Source: Moraxellaceae bacterium (GTDB lineage Bacteria; Pseudomonadota; Gammaproteobacteria; Pseudomonadales; Moraxellaceae). Taken from it: DNA of 64,000 bases. The stretch's first letter is position 1. Every line of letters starts with the position of its first letter. The position numbers were made by a program, and so were the translations under genes. The stretch spans positions 186,001-250,000 of the forward strand of contig JACKNZ010000005.1 of NCBI GenBank assembly GCA_024234595.1, read 5' to 3'. A model generated the notes under the pieces. It saw only the letters and a program-made list of their open reading frames with translations. It made no database searches and was not told where the DNA came from. Below are positions 52,411-61,184 of this stretch, piece by piece.

Positions 52411-54010
52411 TACCGCCCCCCCTTTGGTGCAGGTAAAAAACTTACACGTTTCTTTTGAGCAGTTTGGCACAGCCATTAGTCAGCCCGTCAAAGGCGTGAG
52501 TTTTGACATACAACACGGCGAAATGCTGGCGTTAGTGGGTGAAAGTGGCTCAGGTAAATCACTTAGTGCGCAATCCATTATGCGTTTGTTGCCCAGTCAT
52601 GCTCGTTATCAAGGACAAATTTTGTGGGCAGGTGAAGATTTACTACAAGCCTCAAACAGTCGTTTGCAACAATTACGCGGCGGCGAGATTGGCATTATTT
52701 TTCAAGAGCCAATGACTTCGCTTAATCCCCTGCACACCATCGAAAAGCAAATTAGCGAAAATATCCTTCAACATCAGCAACTGACTAAGGCACAAGCCCA
52801 ACAGCGCACCTTAGAGCTGCTGCACGAAGTTGGTATTCCTGAGCCACAAAAACGCCTTAACAGTTATCCCCACGAGTTATCGGGTGGCCAACGGCAACGG
52901 GTGATGATTGCCATGGCCTTGGCAAATAATCCTAAATTGTTAATAGCAGACGAACCGACCACTGCCCTAGATGTCACCTTACAAGAACAAATTTTGCAAT
53001 TATTGCAAACGCTACAACACAAGTTTGGTTTGGCGGTGTTACTGATTTCGCATGATTTAAGTTTAGTCAAACGCTTTGCTCAACGCGTGGCGGTGATGCA
53101 ACAAGGTGAGATTGTCGAAAGCAATCACACAGCCACTTTGTTTAACGCCCCACAACACCCTTATACCCAATTATTATTGGCTGCCGAGCCTGAAGGCGTA
53201 CCTGCACCGATTACCCAAGATGCACCCACACTACTCACGATTGATAATTTACGGCTGTGGTTTCCCATCAAAAAAGGTTTTTGGCAGCGTGTGGTTGACC
53301 ACGTTAAAGCCATTGATGGCCTCGGTCTTCATCTTAAAAAAGGAGAAACCTTAGGCGTGGTTGGCGAAAGTGGCTCTGGCAAATCGACACTTGCTTTTGC
53401 TATTACTCGTCTAGTCAGCAATACCCAAGGCACGATTGTTTTTCAAGGGCAAGACCTTGTACCTCTTAGTCAAAAACAATTACGCCCTTTGCGTAAAGAT
53501 TTACAAATCGTCTTTCAAGACCCTTATGGCAGCCTAAGTCCACGTTTAAGTATTGGTCAAATCATTAGCGAAGGCTTAGAGCTATTGGGTTTAACAACAC
53601 AGCAGCAAGAGCAACGGGTGATTAACGCCTTACAAGAGGTTGAGTTAGACCCCGAGTCGCGCCATCGTTACCCCCATGAGTTTTCGGGTGGCCAACGACA
53701 GCGTATTGCCATTGCCCGTGCCTTGGTATTAGAGCCACAATTATTGATTTTAGATGAGCCGACCTCTGCCCTTGACCGCACCGTACAAAAACAAATTGTC
53801 GAACTCTTGCGCCAACTACAACAACAACGAGGTTTTGCTTGTATTTTTATTAGCCATGACCTTAAAGTCGTCAGAGCCATGAGCCATCGCGTGTTGGTAA
53901 TGCATCATGGCGTGGTGGTTGAAACTAATGAGGCGCAACAGTTGTTTGAACAGCCACAACACCCCTATACTCAGCAATTACTCAAAGCGGCATTGGCCAC
54001 CAGTACATAA
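52385..54010 (+). CDS. yejF: Peptide ABC transporter ATP-binding protein with two nucleotide-binding domains (YejF/NppD type)
   Basis: Start at ATG 52385 (MPLTPANNN, 541 aa) with GAGG upstream. Two full ABC cassettes: first GESGSGKS, signature LSGGQRQRV and Walker B LLIADEPT; second GESGSGKSTL, FSGGQRQRI and LLILDEPT, each followed by an ISHD switch. It powers both permeases. The fused duplicated ATPase is a YejF hallmark. Overlaps yejE by 26 bases; fabI follows after 26 bases. Confidence 0.94.
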   Translation: MPLTPANNNTAPPLVQVKNLHVSFEQFGTAISQPVKGVSFDIQHGEMLALVGESGSGKSLSAQSIMRLLPSHARYQGQILWAGEDLLQASNSRLQQLRGGEIGIIFQEPMTSLNPLHTIEKQISENILQHQQLTKAQAQQRTLELLHEVGIPEPQKRLNSYPHELSGGQRQRVMIAMALANNPKLLIADEPTTALDVTLQEQILQLLQTLQHKFGLAVLLISHDLSLVKRFAQRVAVMQQGEIVESNHTATLFNAPQHPYTQLLLAAEPEGVPAPITQDAPTLLTIDNLRLWFPIKKGFWQRVVDHVKAIDGLGLHLKKGETLGVVGESGSGKSTLAFAITRLVSNTQGTIVFQGQDLVPLSQKQLRPLRKDLQIVFQDPYGSLSPRLSIGQIISEGLELLGLTTQQQEQRVINALQEVELDPESRHRYPHEFSGGQRQRIAIARALVLEPQLLILDEPTSALDRTVQKQIVELLRQLQQQRGFACIFISHDLKVVRAMSHRVLVMHHGVVVETNEAQQLFEQPQHPYTQQLLKAALATST

Positions 54011-54036
54011 CCAACCTACAAACATAGGAGCAGATA

Positions 54037-54825
54037 ATGGGTTTTATGCAAGGTAAACGAGTGTTAATTGTTGGTGTCGCCAGCAAATTATCCATTGCTT
54101 ATGGTATTGCAGCAGCAATGCATCGCGAAGGTGCAGAGTTAGCCTTTACTTATCAAAACGACAAACTCAAAAATCGTGTCGAAGAATTTGCCGCTAGTTT
54201 TGGCTCATCTTTAGTTTTTGGGTGTGATGTTGTTAATGATGACGAAATTGCACAATTATTTGAGCAGCTTAGCCAACATTGGGACAGCTTAGACACCTTA
54301 GTACATTCAGTTGCTTATGCACCAGCCGACCAATTAGAAGGTGACTTTGTCGATGTAACCACCCGCGAAGGTTTTAGAATTGCCCATGACATTAGCAGTT
54401 ATAGCCTAACGGCACTGAGTAAAGCCGCTAAACCATTACTCGTTAAAGCTCAAGGAAATATTTTAACACTGACCTATCAGGGTTCGGAGCGTGTTTTGCC
54501 CAATTACAATGTCATGGGTTTAGCCAAAGCCTCTCTCGAAGCCAATGTACGTTATTTGGCCTCTAGTCTTGGGCCTTTAGGTGTACGGGTCAATGGTATT
54601 TCGGCAGGGCCAATAAGAACTTTAGCCGCTAGTGGCATTAAAAACTTTAGAAAGATGTTAGCTTATAATGAATCGGCTACCCCATTACGTCGTAATGTGA
54701 CGATTGAAGAAGTGGGCAATGCGGCGGCATTTTTATGCTCGAATTTAGCGTCTGGTATTAGCGGTGAGATTTTGTATGTCGATGGTGGTTTTAACACCAC
54801 TGCCATGCCGCCAATGGAGCTTTAA
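54037..54825 (+). CDS. fabI: Enoyl-[acyl-carrier-protein] reductase (NADH)
   Basis: Final reduction step of fatty acid elongation. The 262-residue SDR has the FabI-type NAD motif GVASKLSIAYGIA, catalytic residues in LTYQGSERVLPNYNVMGLAK (two Tyr and Lys in the usual YX6K order) and SAGPIRTLAASGIKNFRKML. Ribosome binding site AGGAG is present. It ends with a bidirectional terminator facing nqrF. Confidence 0.96.
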   Translation: MGFMQGKRVLIVGVASKLSIAYGIAAAMHREGAELAFTYQNDKLKNRVEEFAASFGSSLVFGCDVVNDDEIAQLFEQLSQHWDSLDTLVHSVAYAPADQLEGDFVDVTTREGFRIAHDISSYSLTALSKAAKPLLVKAQGNILTLTYQGSERVLPNYNVMGLAKASLEANVRYLASSLGPLGVRVNGISAGPIRTLAASGIKNFRKMLAYNESATPLRRNVTIEEVGNAAAFLCSNLASGISGEILYVDGGFNTTAMPPMEL

Positions 54826-54835
54826 TTTATAGAAC

Positions 54836-54863
54836 AAAAAAGGGGCAATAGCCCCTTTTTTTT
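54836..54863. terminator. Bidirectional terminator between fabI and nqrF
   Basis: A-run, GGGGC-AATA-GCCCC stem and T-run of eight; works in either direction for the convergent genes. Confidence 0.85.
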
Positions 54864-54865
54864 AT

Positions 54866-56104
54866 TTAACCACCAAAATCATCAAGCATGATGTTTTCTT
54901 TATCTACGCCTAAATCGAGTAGCATTTGAATCACGGCTGCGTTCATCATTGGCGGGCCACACATATAAAACTCACAATCTTCGGGTGCTGGATGATTTTT
55001 AAGGTAATTTTCCAACAACACATTGTGAATAAAACCTGTATAACCTGTCCAGTTATCTTCGGGCTGTGGTTCCGATAAAGCCAAATGCCATTCAAAGTTG
55101 GGATTATCTTTAGCTAATTGGTCATATTCATCGGCATAAAAGGTTTCACGCAATGAACGCGCACCATACCAAAAGCTGATTTTACGCTTAGAGTGTAAAC
55201 GCTTGAGCTGGTCAAAAATATGAGAGCGCATCGGTGCCATACCTGCACCACCGCCAATAAATACCATTTCGGCATCAGTTTCGCGGGCGAAAAATTCACC
55301 AAAAGGCCCAAACACCGTGACTTTGTCGCCTTTTTTAAGATTAAATACCCAAGAAGACATTTTACCTGCTGGGACTTCGTGTAATTGACGTAAAGGCGGC
55401 GTGGCAATACGAATATTAAACTTTAACAAACCTTTTTCTTCGGGATAGTTAGCCATTGAATAGGCACGAATCGTTGGCTCTTTAACCTCTGACTTTACCT
55501 CAAACAACTTAAATTTTTCCCAATCTTCTCTAAATTTGGGTTCAATATCAAAATCTTTGTAATTAGCCACATAAGCGGGTGCTTCGAGCTGCATATAGCC
55601 GCCTGCACGAAAATGGACATCTTCGCCTTCGGGTAATTTAAGCACTAACTCTTTAATAAAAGTTGCCACGTTATCATTAGAAACAACTTCGCATTCCCAA
55701 CGTTTTACGCCAAAAAACTCTTCATCTAGTTCAATTTCAAGGTCTTGTTTAACCGCTAATTGACAGCCCAAACGCCAACCTTCACGAATTTCACGTTTGG
55801 TAAAATGCGGCTCTTCGGTCGGTAAAATATCGCCGCCACCCGATTTAACTTTAACTTTACATTGACCACAAGTACCGCCACCGCCACAAGCAGAAGACAA
55901 AAATAATTTTTCTTCGGCTAAACATTGCAATAATTTGCCACCACTAGGCACTTCTAAACGCTTTTCGGGGTCGTGGTTAATATCAATAGTCACTGTGCCT
56001 TCGGACACCAACTTAGAACGTGCCGCTAAAATAAAGCCTACTAACACTAACACTGTGCCAGTAAACATCGCCATACTGAGAACAATAATAAATTCTTGAG
56101 ACAT
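54866..56104 (-). CDS. nqrF: Na+-translocating NADH:quinone reductase subunit F
   Basis: The NADH-oxidising subunit, 412 aa: an N-terminal membrane helix, a plant-type 2Fe-2S ferredoxin domain with SACGGGGTCGQCKV and a later Cys in RLGCQ, then an FAD domain with RAYSMANYP and a NADH domain with FIGGGAGMAPMRSH and YMCGPPMMN. Last gene of the operon here; apbE and nqrM do not follow it, contrary to the common order. Confidence 0.97.
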   Translation of the reverse strand: MSQEFIIVLSMAMFTGTVLVLVGFILAARSKLVSEGTVTIDINHDPEKRLEVPSGGKLLQCLAEEKLFLSSACGGGGTCGQCKVKVKSGGGDILPTEEPHFTKREIREGWRLGCQLAVKQDLEIELDEEFFGVKRWECEVVSNDNVATFIKELVLKLPEGEDVHFRAGGYMQLEAPAYVANYKDFDIEPKFREDWEKFKLFEVKSEVKEPTIRAYSMANYPEEKGLLKFNIRIATPPLRQLHEVPAGKMSSWVFNLKKGDKVTVFGPFGEFFARETDAEMVFIGGGAGMAPMRSHIFDQLKRLHSKRKISFWYGARSLRETFYADEYDQLAKDNPNFEWHLALSEPQPEDNWTGYTGFIHNVLLENYLKNHPAPEDCEFYMCGPPMMNAAVIQMLLDLGVDKENIMLDDFGG

Positions 56105-56120
56105 TTATTTATCCTCTCCC

Positions 56121-56738
56121 TTAAAGTTTGATGCCAGAGAAGGACATAAAGCCCAAGGCCATTAAACCTGCCGAAATAAAGGTAATACCTAAACCTTGTA
56201 AGCCTGCAGGAATATCACTGTATTTTAATTTTTCGCGTACAGCTGCTAACAACACTAAAGCGATTGCCCACCCTGCACCTGAACCTAAGCCATAAACCAC
56301 ACTCTCTGCCAAATGATAGTCGCGTTGCTGCATAAACAACGCCCCACCTAAAATGGCACAATTCACGGTAATCAATGGCAAATAAATACCCAAGGCGTTA
56401 TACAAGGAAGGAAAGTATTTATCACAAACCATTTCAATAATTTGTACCAAGGCTGCAATAGTACAAATATAACTGACTAAGGATAAGAAGCTTAAGTCAA
56501 TATCTTTTGCTCCTTCCATACCTGTCCAAGCTAATGCACCATCTTTTAACAAATACTGCCACAAGATACTGTTTACAGGAACGGTCAAGGTTTGAACAAA
56601 CACGACCGCAACCCCTAAAGAAATCGCGGTTTGTACTTTTTTAGAAATTGCCAAAAAGGTACACATTCCCAAAAAGAACGCTAAAGCCATATTTTCAATA
56701 AATACTGCTTTAATAAAAAGACTTAAATAGTATTCCAT
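56121..56738 (-). CDS. nqrE: Na+-translocating NADH:quinone reductase subunit E
   Basis: A 205-residue membrane subunit with six TM helices. Cys in FFLGMCTFLAISKK and VNCAILGGALF correspond to half of the iron site shared with NqrD. Length and start (MEYYLSLFIKAVFIENMALA) are typical. Confidence 0.96.
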   Translation of the reverse strand: MEYYLSLFIKAVFIENMALAFFLGMCTFLAISKKVQTAISLGVAVVFVQTLTVPVNSILWQYLLKDGALAWTGMEGAKDIDLSFLSLVSYICTIAALVQIIEMVCDKYFPSLYNALGIYLPLITVNCAILGGALFMQQRDYHLAESVVYGLGSGAGWAIALVLLAAVREKLKYSDIPAGLQGLGITFISAGLMALGFMSFSGIKL

Positions 56739-56749
56739 GATATTGCTCC

Positions 56750-57421
56750 TTAATGCTCTGGTTGTGCTTTGCTATGAGGAGCAATTTTAAATTCAACTTT
56801 TTCTTGTTGCTCGGTTTTCCATGTACGTAATGCCCAAATGGTCAAACCAATCAAAAAGAATGCGGATGGTGGCAATAACAATAAACCATTGGGAATATAC
56901 CATCCGCCGTTATTGACAGTTTGTAAAATGGTGACACCAAACAAACTACCAGCACCCAATAACTCTCTAAAAAATGCGATTAGCAACAACAGAGCCGAAT
57001 AGCCTAAACCATTACCCAAACCATCAATAAAACTAATGGCTGGTGGGTTTTTCATGGCGAAGGCTTCTAAACGTCCCATGACAATACAGTTGGTAATAAT
57101 CAAGCCCACAAAGACCGACATTTGTTTAGCAATGGCAGGTGCAAAAGCTTGTAATAACTGGTCAACAATAATAACCAAAGTTGCCACAATCACCATTTGC
57201 ACAATAATACGAATCGAACTAGGAATAACGTTACGAATCATACTAATAAACAAGTTGGCAAAAGCGGTCACAAAGGTTAAACCAATCGACATCGCAACAG
57301 CTGTATTTAGGTTACTGGTTACCGCTAAGGCAGAACAAATACCTAACACCTGAAAGATAACAGGATTGGTATTTAAAATTGGCCCCAGTAAAATTTCTTT
57401 TGTGTTATGTTGTTCGGCCAT
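56750..57421 (-). CDS. nqrD: Na+-translocating NADH:quinone reductase subunit D
   Basis: Start taken at ATG 57421 (MAEQHNTKEILLG, 223 aa) with AAGGGG upstream; a longer frame would overlap nqrC. Six TM helices. Cys in GICSALAVTSNL and TNCIVMGRLEA mirror those in NqrE and complete the membrane iron site that NqrM helps to load. Confidence 0.95.
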   Translation of the reverse strand: MAEQHNTKEILLGPILNTNPVIFQVLGICSALAVTSNLNTAVAMSIGLTFVTAFANLFISMIRNVIPSSIRIIVQMVIVATLVIIVDQLLQAFAPAIAKQMSVFVGLIITNCIVMGRLEAFAMKNPPAISFIDGLGNGLGYSALLLLIAFFRELLGAGSLFGVTILQTVNNGGWYIPNGLLLLPPSAFFLIGLTIWALRTWKTEQQEKVEFKIAPHSKAQPEH

Positions 57422-57422
57422 A

Positions 57423-58208
57423 TTAAATCCCCTTCTCTTTGACATGGGCTAAGAACTTTTTAAAGCCCATATCACCCATCCAAAACTGCACCAAGTTAGA
57501 TACACCATTGCTGGTTAAGGTTGCACCTGACAAAGCATCAACATGATGAATTGCATCAGGTTTTGAAGGGTCTACACCACCCTTAACCAATTTTAGTTGC
57601 ACATCACCACTGCTGTCATAAGCTTGCTTATTAACCCACAACGCTTTCCATTTAGGATTATCTACTTCACCACCCAAACCCGGAGTTTCGGCATGCTCAA
57701 CAAAAGTAATACCACCAATCGTGTTAGCGTCTTGGTTAACAACCAAATAACCATATAAAGTTGACCATAAACCATACCCTGAAATCGGCAAAATCATTTT
57801 TTCAACTTTACCTGTAGCATCGCGCAATACATATATATCTGCTTGATTGGCTCGACGCTTGAGACCAGCAATATCCTGACTAACATCTAACGCCATAGAT
57901 TTACTTGGCGTTTTGGTGTCTTTACGTTGGTCAAATTTGTCATCTAGTGTTATTTGTTTAAATTCACCCGTATTCAAATCTACTAAATAACGCTCGAACT
58001 TAGAGAATGCTTGATTAACCTCTGCTTTAGTACCTTGACCATCAGCCATCACCGCGGCAGCAGCCAAGATTTTACGTTGTTTATCAAGCTCTTTATTTTC
58101 GGATTGAATCGGCTTTAATAAGGTTACCGCTGCTGCAAGTGCCATCGAACATACAATCGACAACACTCCTGCTACAACAATCGTTTTTCCTGTAGATTCT
58201 TTAGACAT
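57423..58208 (-). CDS. nqrC: Na+-translocating NADH:quinone reductase subunit C
   Basis: A 261-residue subunit with one N-terminal TM helix and a periplasmic FMN-binding domain. The flavinylation motif is LSGATLTSNGV, where ApbE attaches FMN to Thr. Overlaps nqrB by eight bases and is followed one base later by nqrD. Confidence 0.96.
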   Translation of the reverse strand: MSKESTGKTIVVAGVLSIVCSMALAAAVTLLKPIQSENKELDKQRKILAAAAVMADGQGTKAEVNQAFSKFERYLVDLNTGEFKQITLDDKFDQRKDTKTPSKSMALDVSQDIAGLKRRANQADIYVLRDATGKVEKMILPISGYGLWSTLYGYLVVNQDANTIGGITFVEHAETPGLGGEVDNPKWKALWVNKQAYDSSGDVQLKLVKGGVDPSKPDAIHHVDALSGATLTSNGVSNLVQFWMGDMGFKKFLAHVKEKGI

Positions 58209-59484
58209 TGCGTAATGCCCTCCGTTTGATGTTTGCTTGCATCACAAAATAGTCAATTAACGGCGCGCACAAATTGGCAAACAAAATCGCCAACATCATG
58301 CCTTCGGGATAGGCAGGATTGACGACACGAATTAACACCACCATTACCCCAATGACTATACCAAACACTAAACGGCCAGTATTGGTCATGGCGGCCGATA
58401 CGGGGTCGGTGGCCATAAACACCATACCAAAGGCAAAACCACCCAATACTAAATGCCAATGCCACGGCACAGCAAACATCGGATTGGTATCTGAACCGAC
58501 TTGGTTAAAAATAAAAGACATACTTGCCATGCCAATCATGACACCCGCCATAATGCGCCATGAGGCAACACGGGTTATCAACAACACTACCGCACCCAAC
58601 AAAATCGCCAACGTCGAGGTTTCGCCGACCGAACCTGCTTCAAAACCGACAAAAGCATCCCACCATGATAAAGGCTGTAAGCCTGTTGCAGTCATGTGTT
58701 GTACACCTGTATAAGCGGCTAATTTAGCTTGACCTAAAGCCGTTGCACCAGAAAAACCATCTACACCCAATTTCCACACTTCGGGGCTAATGGCCGTCCA
58801 AACGGTGTCACCTGACATATAAGCAGGATAGGCAAAAAATAAAAAAGCACGGCCAGCCAAAGCGGGGTTGATAAAGTTTTTGCCTGTGCCGCCAAAGACT
58901 TCTTTGCCAATCACTACCCCAAAACTAATACCTAAAGCCACTTGCCACAAAGGCACAGTGGGTGGACAGACCAACGCAAATAACACCGAGGTCACAAAAA
59001 AACCTTCGTTGACTTCGTGACCACGTTTAATGGCGAATAACACTTCCCAAAAACCACCGACAATAAAAGTCACCGCATAAATAGGCACAAACCACGTTGC
59101 ACCATAAATCAGGCAATCCCACCATGAGTTAACATCAAATCCTGCCAATAAACTGATGAGCCAATAACGCCAGCCTTCTATCGCGAGCTCAGGGGTAACG
59201 GTAGGATTATGCTGCATCGCATAAGCAAGTGTTCCTAAAGACTGACTGCCAACATTCCACATACCAAAAAACATGGCTGGAAAAGTCGCCATCCATACCA
59301 AAATCATAATTCGCTTTAAGTCAACAGAGTCACGAACGTGTGAACTGGCATGGGTGACATTGGGAGGACTATATAAAAAAGTATCAATCGCCTCATACAA
59401 GGGATACCACTTTTGGTAACGGCCACCTTTTTCAAAATGCGGCGCCATATTATCTAACTGTTTACGCATCCACTTCATAATCAT
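58201..59484 (-). CDS. nqrB: Na+-translocating NADH:quinone reductase subunit B
   Basis: A 427-residue subunit with about ten TM helices. The covalent FMN site is GFSGATALGQAKL (Thr), and the region also contains NPALAGRAFLFFAYP. Start at 59484 or the next ATG two codons on (MKWMRKQLDNMAPHF). Na+ path and quinone reduction are known for the family. Overlaps nqrA by one base. Confidence 0.96.
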   Translation of the reverse strand: MIMKWMRKQLDNMAPHFEKGGRYQKWYPLYEAIDTFLYSPPNVTHASSHVRDSVDLKRIMILVWMATFPAMFFGMWNVGSQSLGTLAYAMQHNPTVTPELAIEGWRYWLISLLAGFDVNSWWDCLIYGATWFVPIYAVTFIVGGFWEVLFAIKRGHEVNEGFFVTSVLFALVCPPTVPLWQVALGISFGVVIGKEVFGGTGKNFINPALAGRAFLFFAYPAYMSGDTVWTAISPEVWKLGVDGFSGATALGQAKLAAYTGVQHMTATGLQPLSWWDAFVGFEAGSVGETSTLAILLGAVVLLITRVASWRIMAGVMIGMASMSFIFNQVGSDTNPMFAVPWHWHLVLGGFAFGMVFMATDPVSAAMTNTGRLVFGIVIGVMVVLIRVVNPAYPEGMMLAILFANLCAPLIDYFVMQANIKRRALRNV

Positions 59485-60818
59485 TAACCCTCTTTCTCAA
59501 TGCGGTTTAGGACATCGCGAAGGATAGGCCCATATTCGTATTTTCCAGGACAAACAAAGGTACACAAGGCCAAATCTTCTTCGTCTAACTCTAAACAACC
59601 TAAAGCCTGTGCGGTATCGGTATCGCCCACCAATAAATAACGTAGTAATTGGGTTGGCAAAATATCTAAGGGCATAATCGCTTCATACGCCCCCACAGGC
59701 ACCATCGCTCGGGTACTGCCATTGGTGCTGGTGGTCATATTAAATTTTTTGCTTAACCAATGCCCCAAATACACCCCTAAGGATGAAAAACGGTGCGAGC
59801 CTAATTTGATGTAATGTAACATCTCGCGCTCTTTGCCTTCGGGGATTACCGACACTTGCAAATGATAACGCCCCAAATAGGCTTCTACCCCTTGAGCTTG
59901 ACGACCCGATAATACCGACCCCGAAATGATACGGTTATCACTACCTGATAACTCGCCTGTGGTCATATCGGTTAATGATGCCCCCAACAGGGTTTTAACC
60001 AAACGAGGTTGTTTAACCCCTGCTCCTGCTAAAGCAATAATACGTGTACTATCTAACTCACCCGTAGCAAACAATTTACCAATGGCAATCACATCTTGAT
60101 AGTTAAGATGCCATACGCTACGACTAGCAGAAGCAGGATGTAAAAAGTGAATATGTGTGCCCACTAATCCTGCGGGATGAACACCACTAAACTCATGGGC
60201 ATTAAACTTGCCTGTCGAAAATTGAGCATTGGCCGCTTTACAGACATAAAATTTGTCGGCCAATTTAGACACCAATGCCAAGCCATCTTCAAAAGCTTCC
60301 TGCTGTTGCTTAATGACAATTTGAGGGTCAGCGGCTAAGGGATTGCTATCCATCGCATTGACAAAAATTGCACTTGGGATGGTTTCTGGATTAGGCACTT
60401 TGCTAAAGGGACGTGTACGAATGGCTGTCCATAAACCCGATGCTACCAACTGCTCAACCACACCTTCACGGTTCAAGTTAGCAATTTGGTCACGGTTATA
60501 AGACTTAAAAGACACACTCTCGGTACTATTGGCCTCACAATCAATGACTAGGGACTCAAAGACACGACGCGCACCGCGATTAACCGCACGCACTTTACCT
60601 GTTGCAGGCGCAGTAAAAATCACTTGTGGATTTTTTTTGTCGGCAAATAAAGCTTGCCCTTTAATTACGCGGTCACCTTCGGCAACTTTCATGGTAGGCA
60701 TCATGCCCACATAATCGGCTCCCACGATGGCCACTGAACGCACTGAGGACATATCACTGATTTGCGGTGACGGTGCGCCAGTAATGGGAATATCCAAACC
60801 TCGTTTTATGTTTACCAT
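59484..60818 (-). CDS. nqrA: Na+-translocating NADH:quinone reductase subunit A
   Basis: First gene of the operon, 444 aa, a peripheral cytoplasmic subunit without TM helices. It starts MVNIKRGLDIPITGAP, typical of NqrA, and has the Rnf/Nqr barrel-sandwich segment ALFADKKNPQVIFTAPATGK. It is preceded by a 366-base region with a likely promoter and two REP units. Confidence 0.96.
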   Translation of the reverse strand: MVNIKRGLDIPITGAPSPQISDMSSVRSVAIVGADYVGMMPTMKVAEGDRVIKGQALFADKKNPQVIFTAPATGKVRAVNRGARRVFESLVIDCEANSTESVSFKSYNRDQIANLNREGVVEQLVASGLWTAIRTRPFSKVPNPETIPSAIFVNAMDSNPLAADPQIVIKQQQEAFEDGLALVSKLADKFYVCKAANAQFSTGKFNAHEFSGVHPAGLVGTHIHFLHPASASRSVWHLNYQDVIAIGKLFATGELDSTRIIALAGAGVKQPRLVKTLLGASLTDMTTGELSGSDNRIISGSVLSGRQAQGVEAYLGRYHLQVSVIPEGKEREMLHYIKLGSHRFSSLGVYLGHWLSKKFNMTTSTNGSTRAMVPVGAYEAIMPLDILPTQLLRYLLVGDTDTAQALGCLELDEEDLALCTFVCPGKYEYGPILRDVLNRIEKEG

Positions 60819-60920
60819 TATGCACTTCTCTACAACGACAAATTTATTTTTAAGCTATTTCTATCATGGGAATAAGCTATCTTTTTAAATAATTATAATT
60901 AACTGACAAATTGGCGACGA

Positions 60921-60926
60921 ATTATA
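60921..60926 (-). promoter_or_regulatory. Candidate -10 of the nqr operon
   Basis: A perfect TATAAT on the minus strand, about 100 bases before nqrA. The matching -35 is poor, so activator dependence is possible. Confidence 0.4.
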
Positions 60927-61014
60927 GCGGTCGATTGTATAACAACTTTGCTTTTTAGTCTTACATTCTGAGTTTTTTTTAGAAATTAGCTAACTAAAGC
61001 CATAAAAAATTATT

Positions 61015-61109
61015 GTAGCCCGTGTGAAGTACAACATAACACAGGATTAAAACAGCTTATTTTTTTGGTTCAAGTCATCCCGTATTTCGCTACGCTGCAT
61101 ACTGGCTAC
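61015..61109. repeat. Paired REP element (beta unit 61015-61045, alpha unit 61079-61109)
   Basis: Left unit GTAGCCCGTGTGAAG...ACACAGG and right unit CCCGTATTTCGCTACGC...CTGGCTAC, same order as at 6269 and 32267. The stem of the left unit is weakened by several changes, so this looks an older copy. Confidence 0.8.
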
Positions 61110-61134
61110 CATAAAGCTAAACGCCAAACCAATT

Positions 61135-61165
61135 AAAAAGCCAGAGTAATTAGCTCTGGCTTTTT
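61135..61165. terminator. Terminator of gap
   Basis: AAAAAGCCAGAG-TAATTAG-CTCTGGCTTTTT: a strong stem with A/T runs on both sides, just after the gap stop codon. Confidence 0.85.
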
Positions 61166-61184
61166 AACTTTATCGCTGTGGCGA

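Larger units (their letters stand above)
60819..61184. other. Spacer between gap and the nqr operon
   Basis: From right to left it holds the gap terminator (61135-61165), a REP pair (61015-61109) and about 180 bases of AT-rich leader before nqrA, with a minus-strand -10 at 60921-60926. No gene is visible. Confidence 0.55.

Noticed and set aside
52864..53070. Minus-strand ORFs inside the ABC ATPase gene
   Set aside because: They mirror the two conserved ATPase signature regions and are shadows of that gene.
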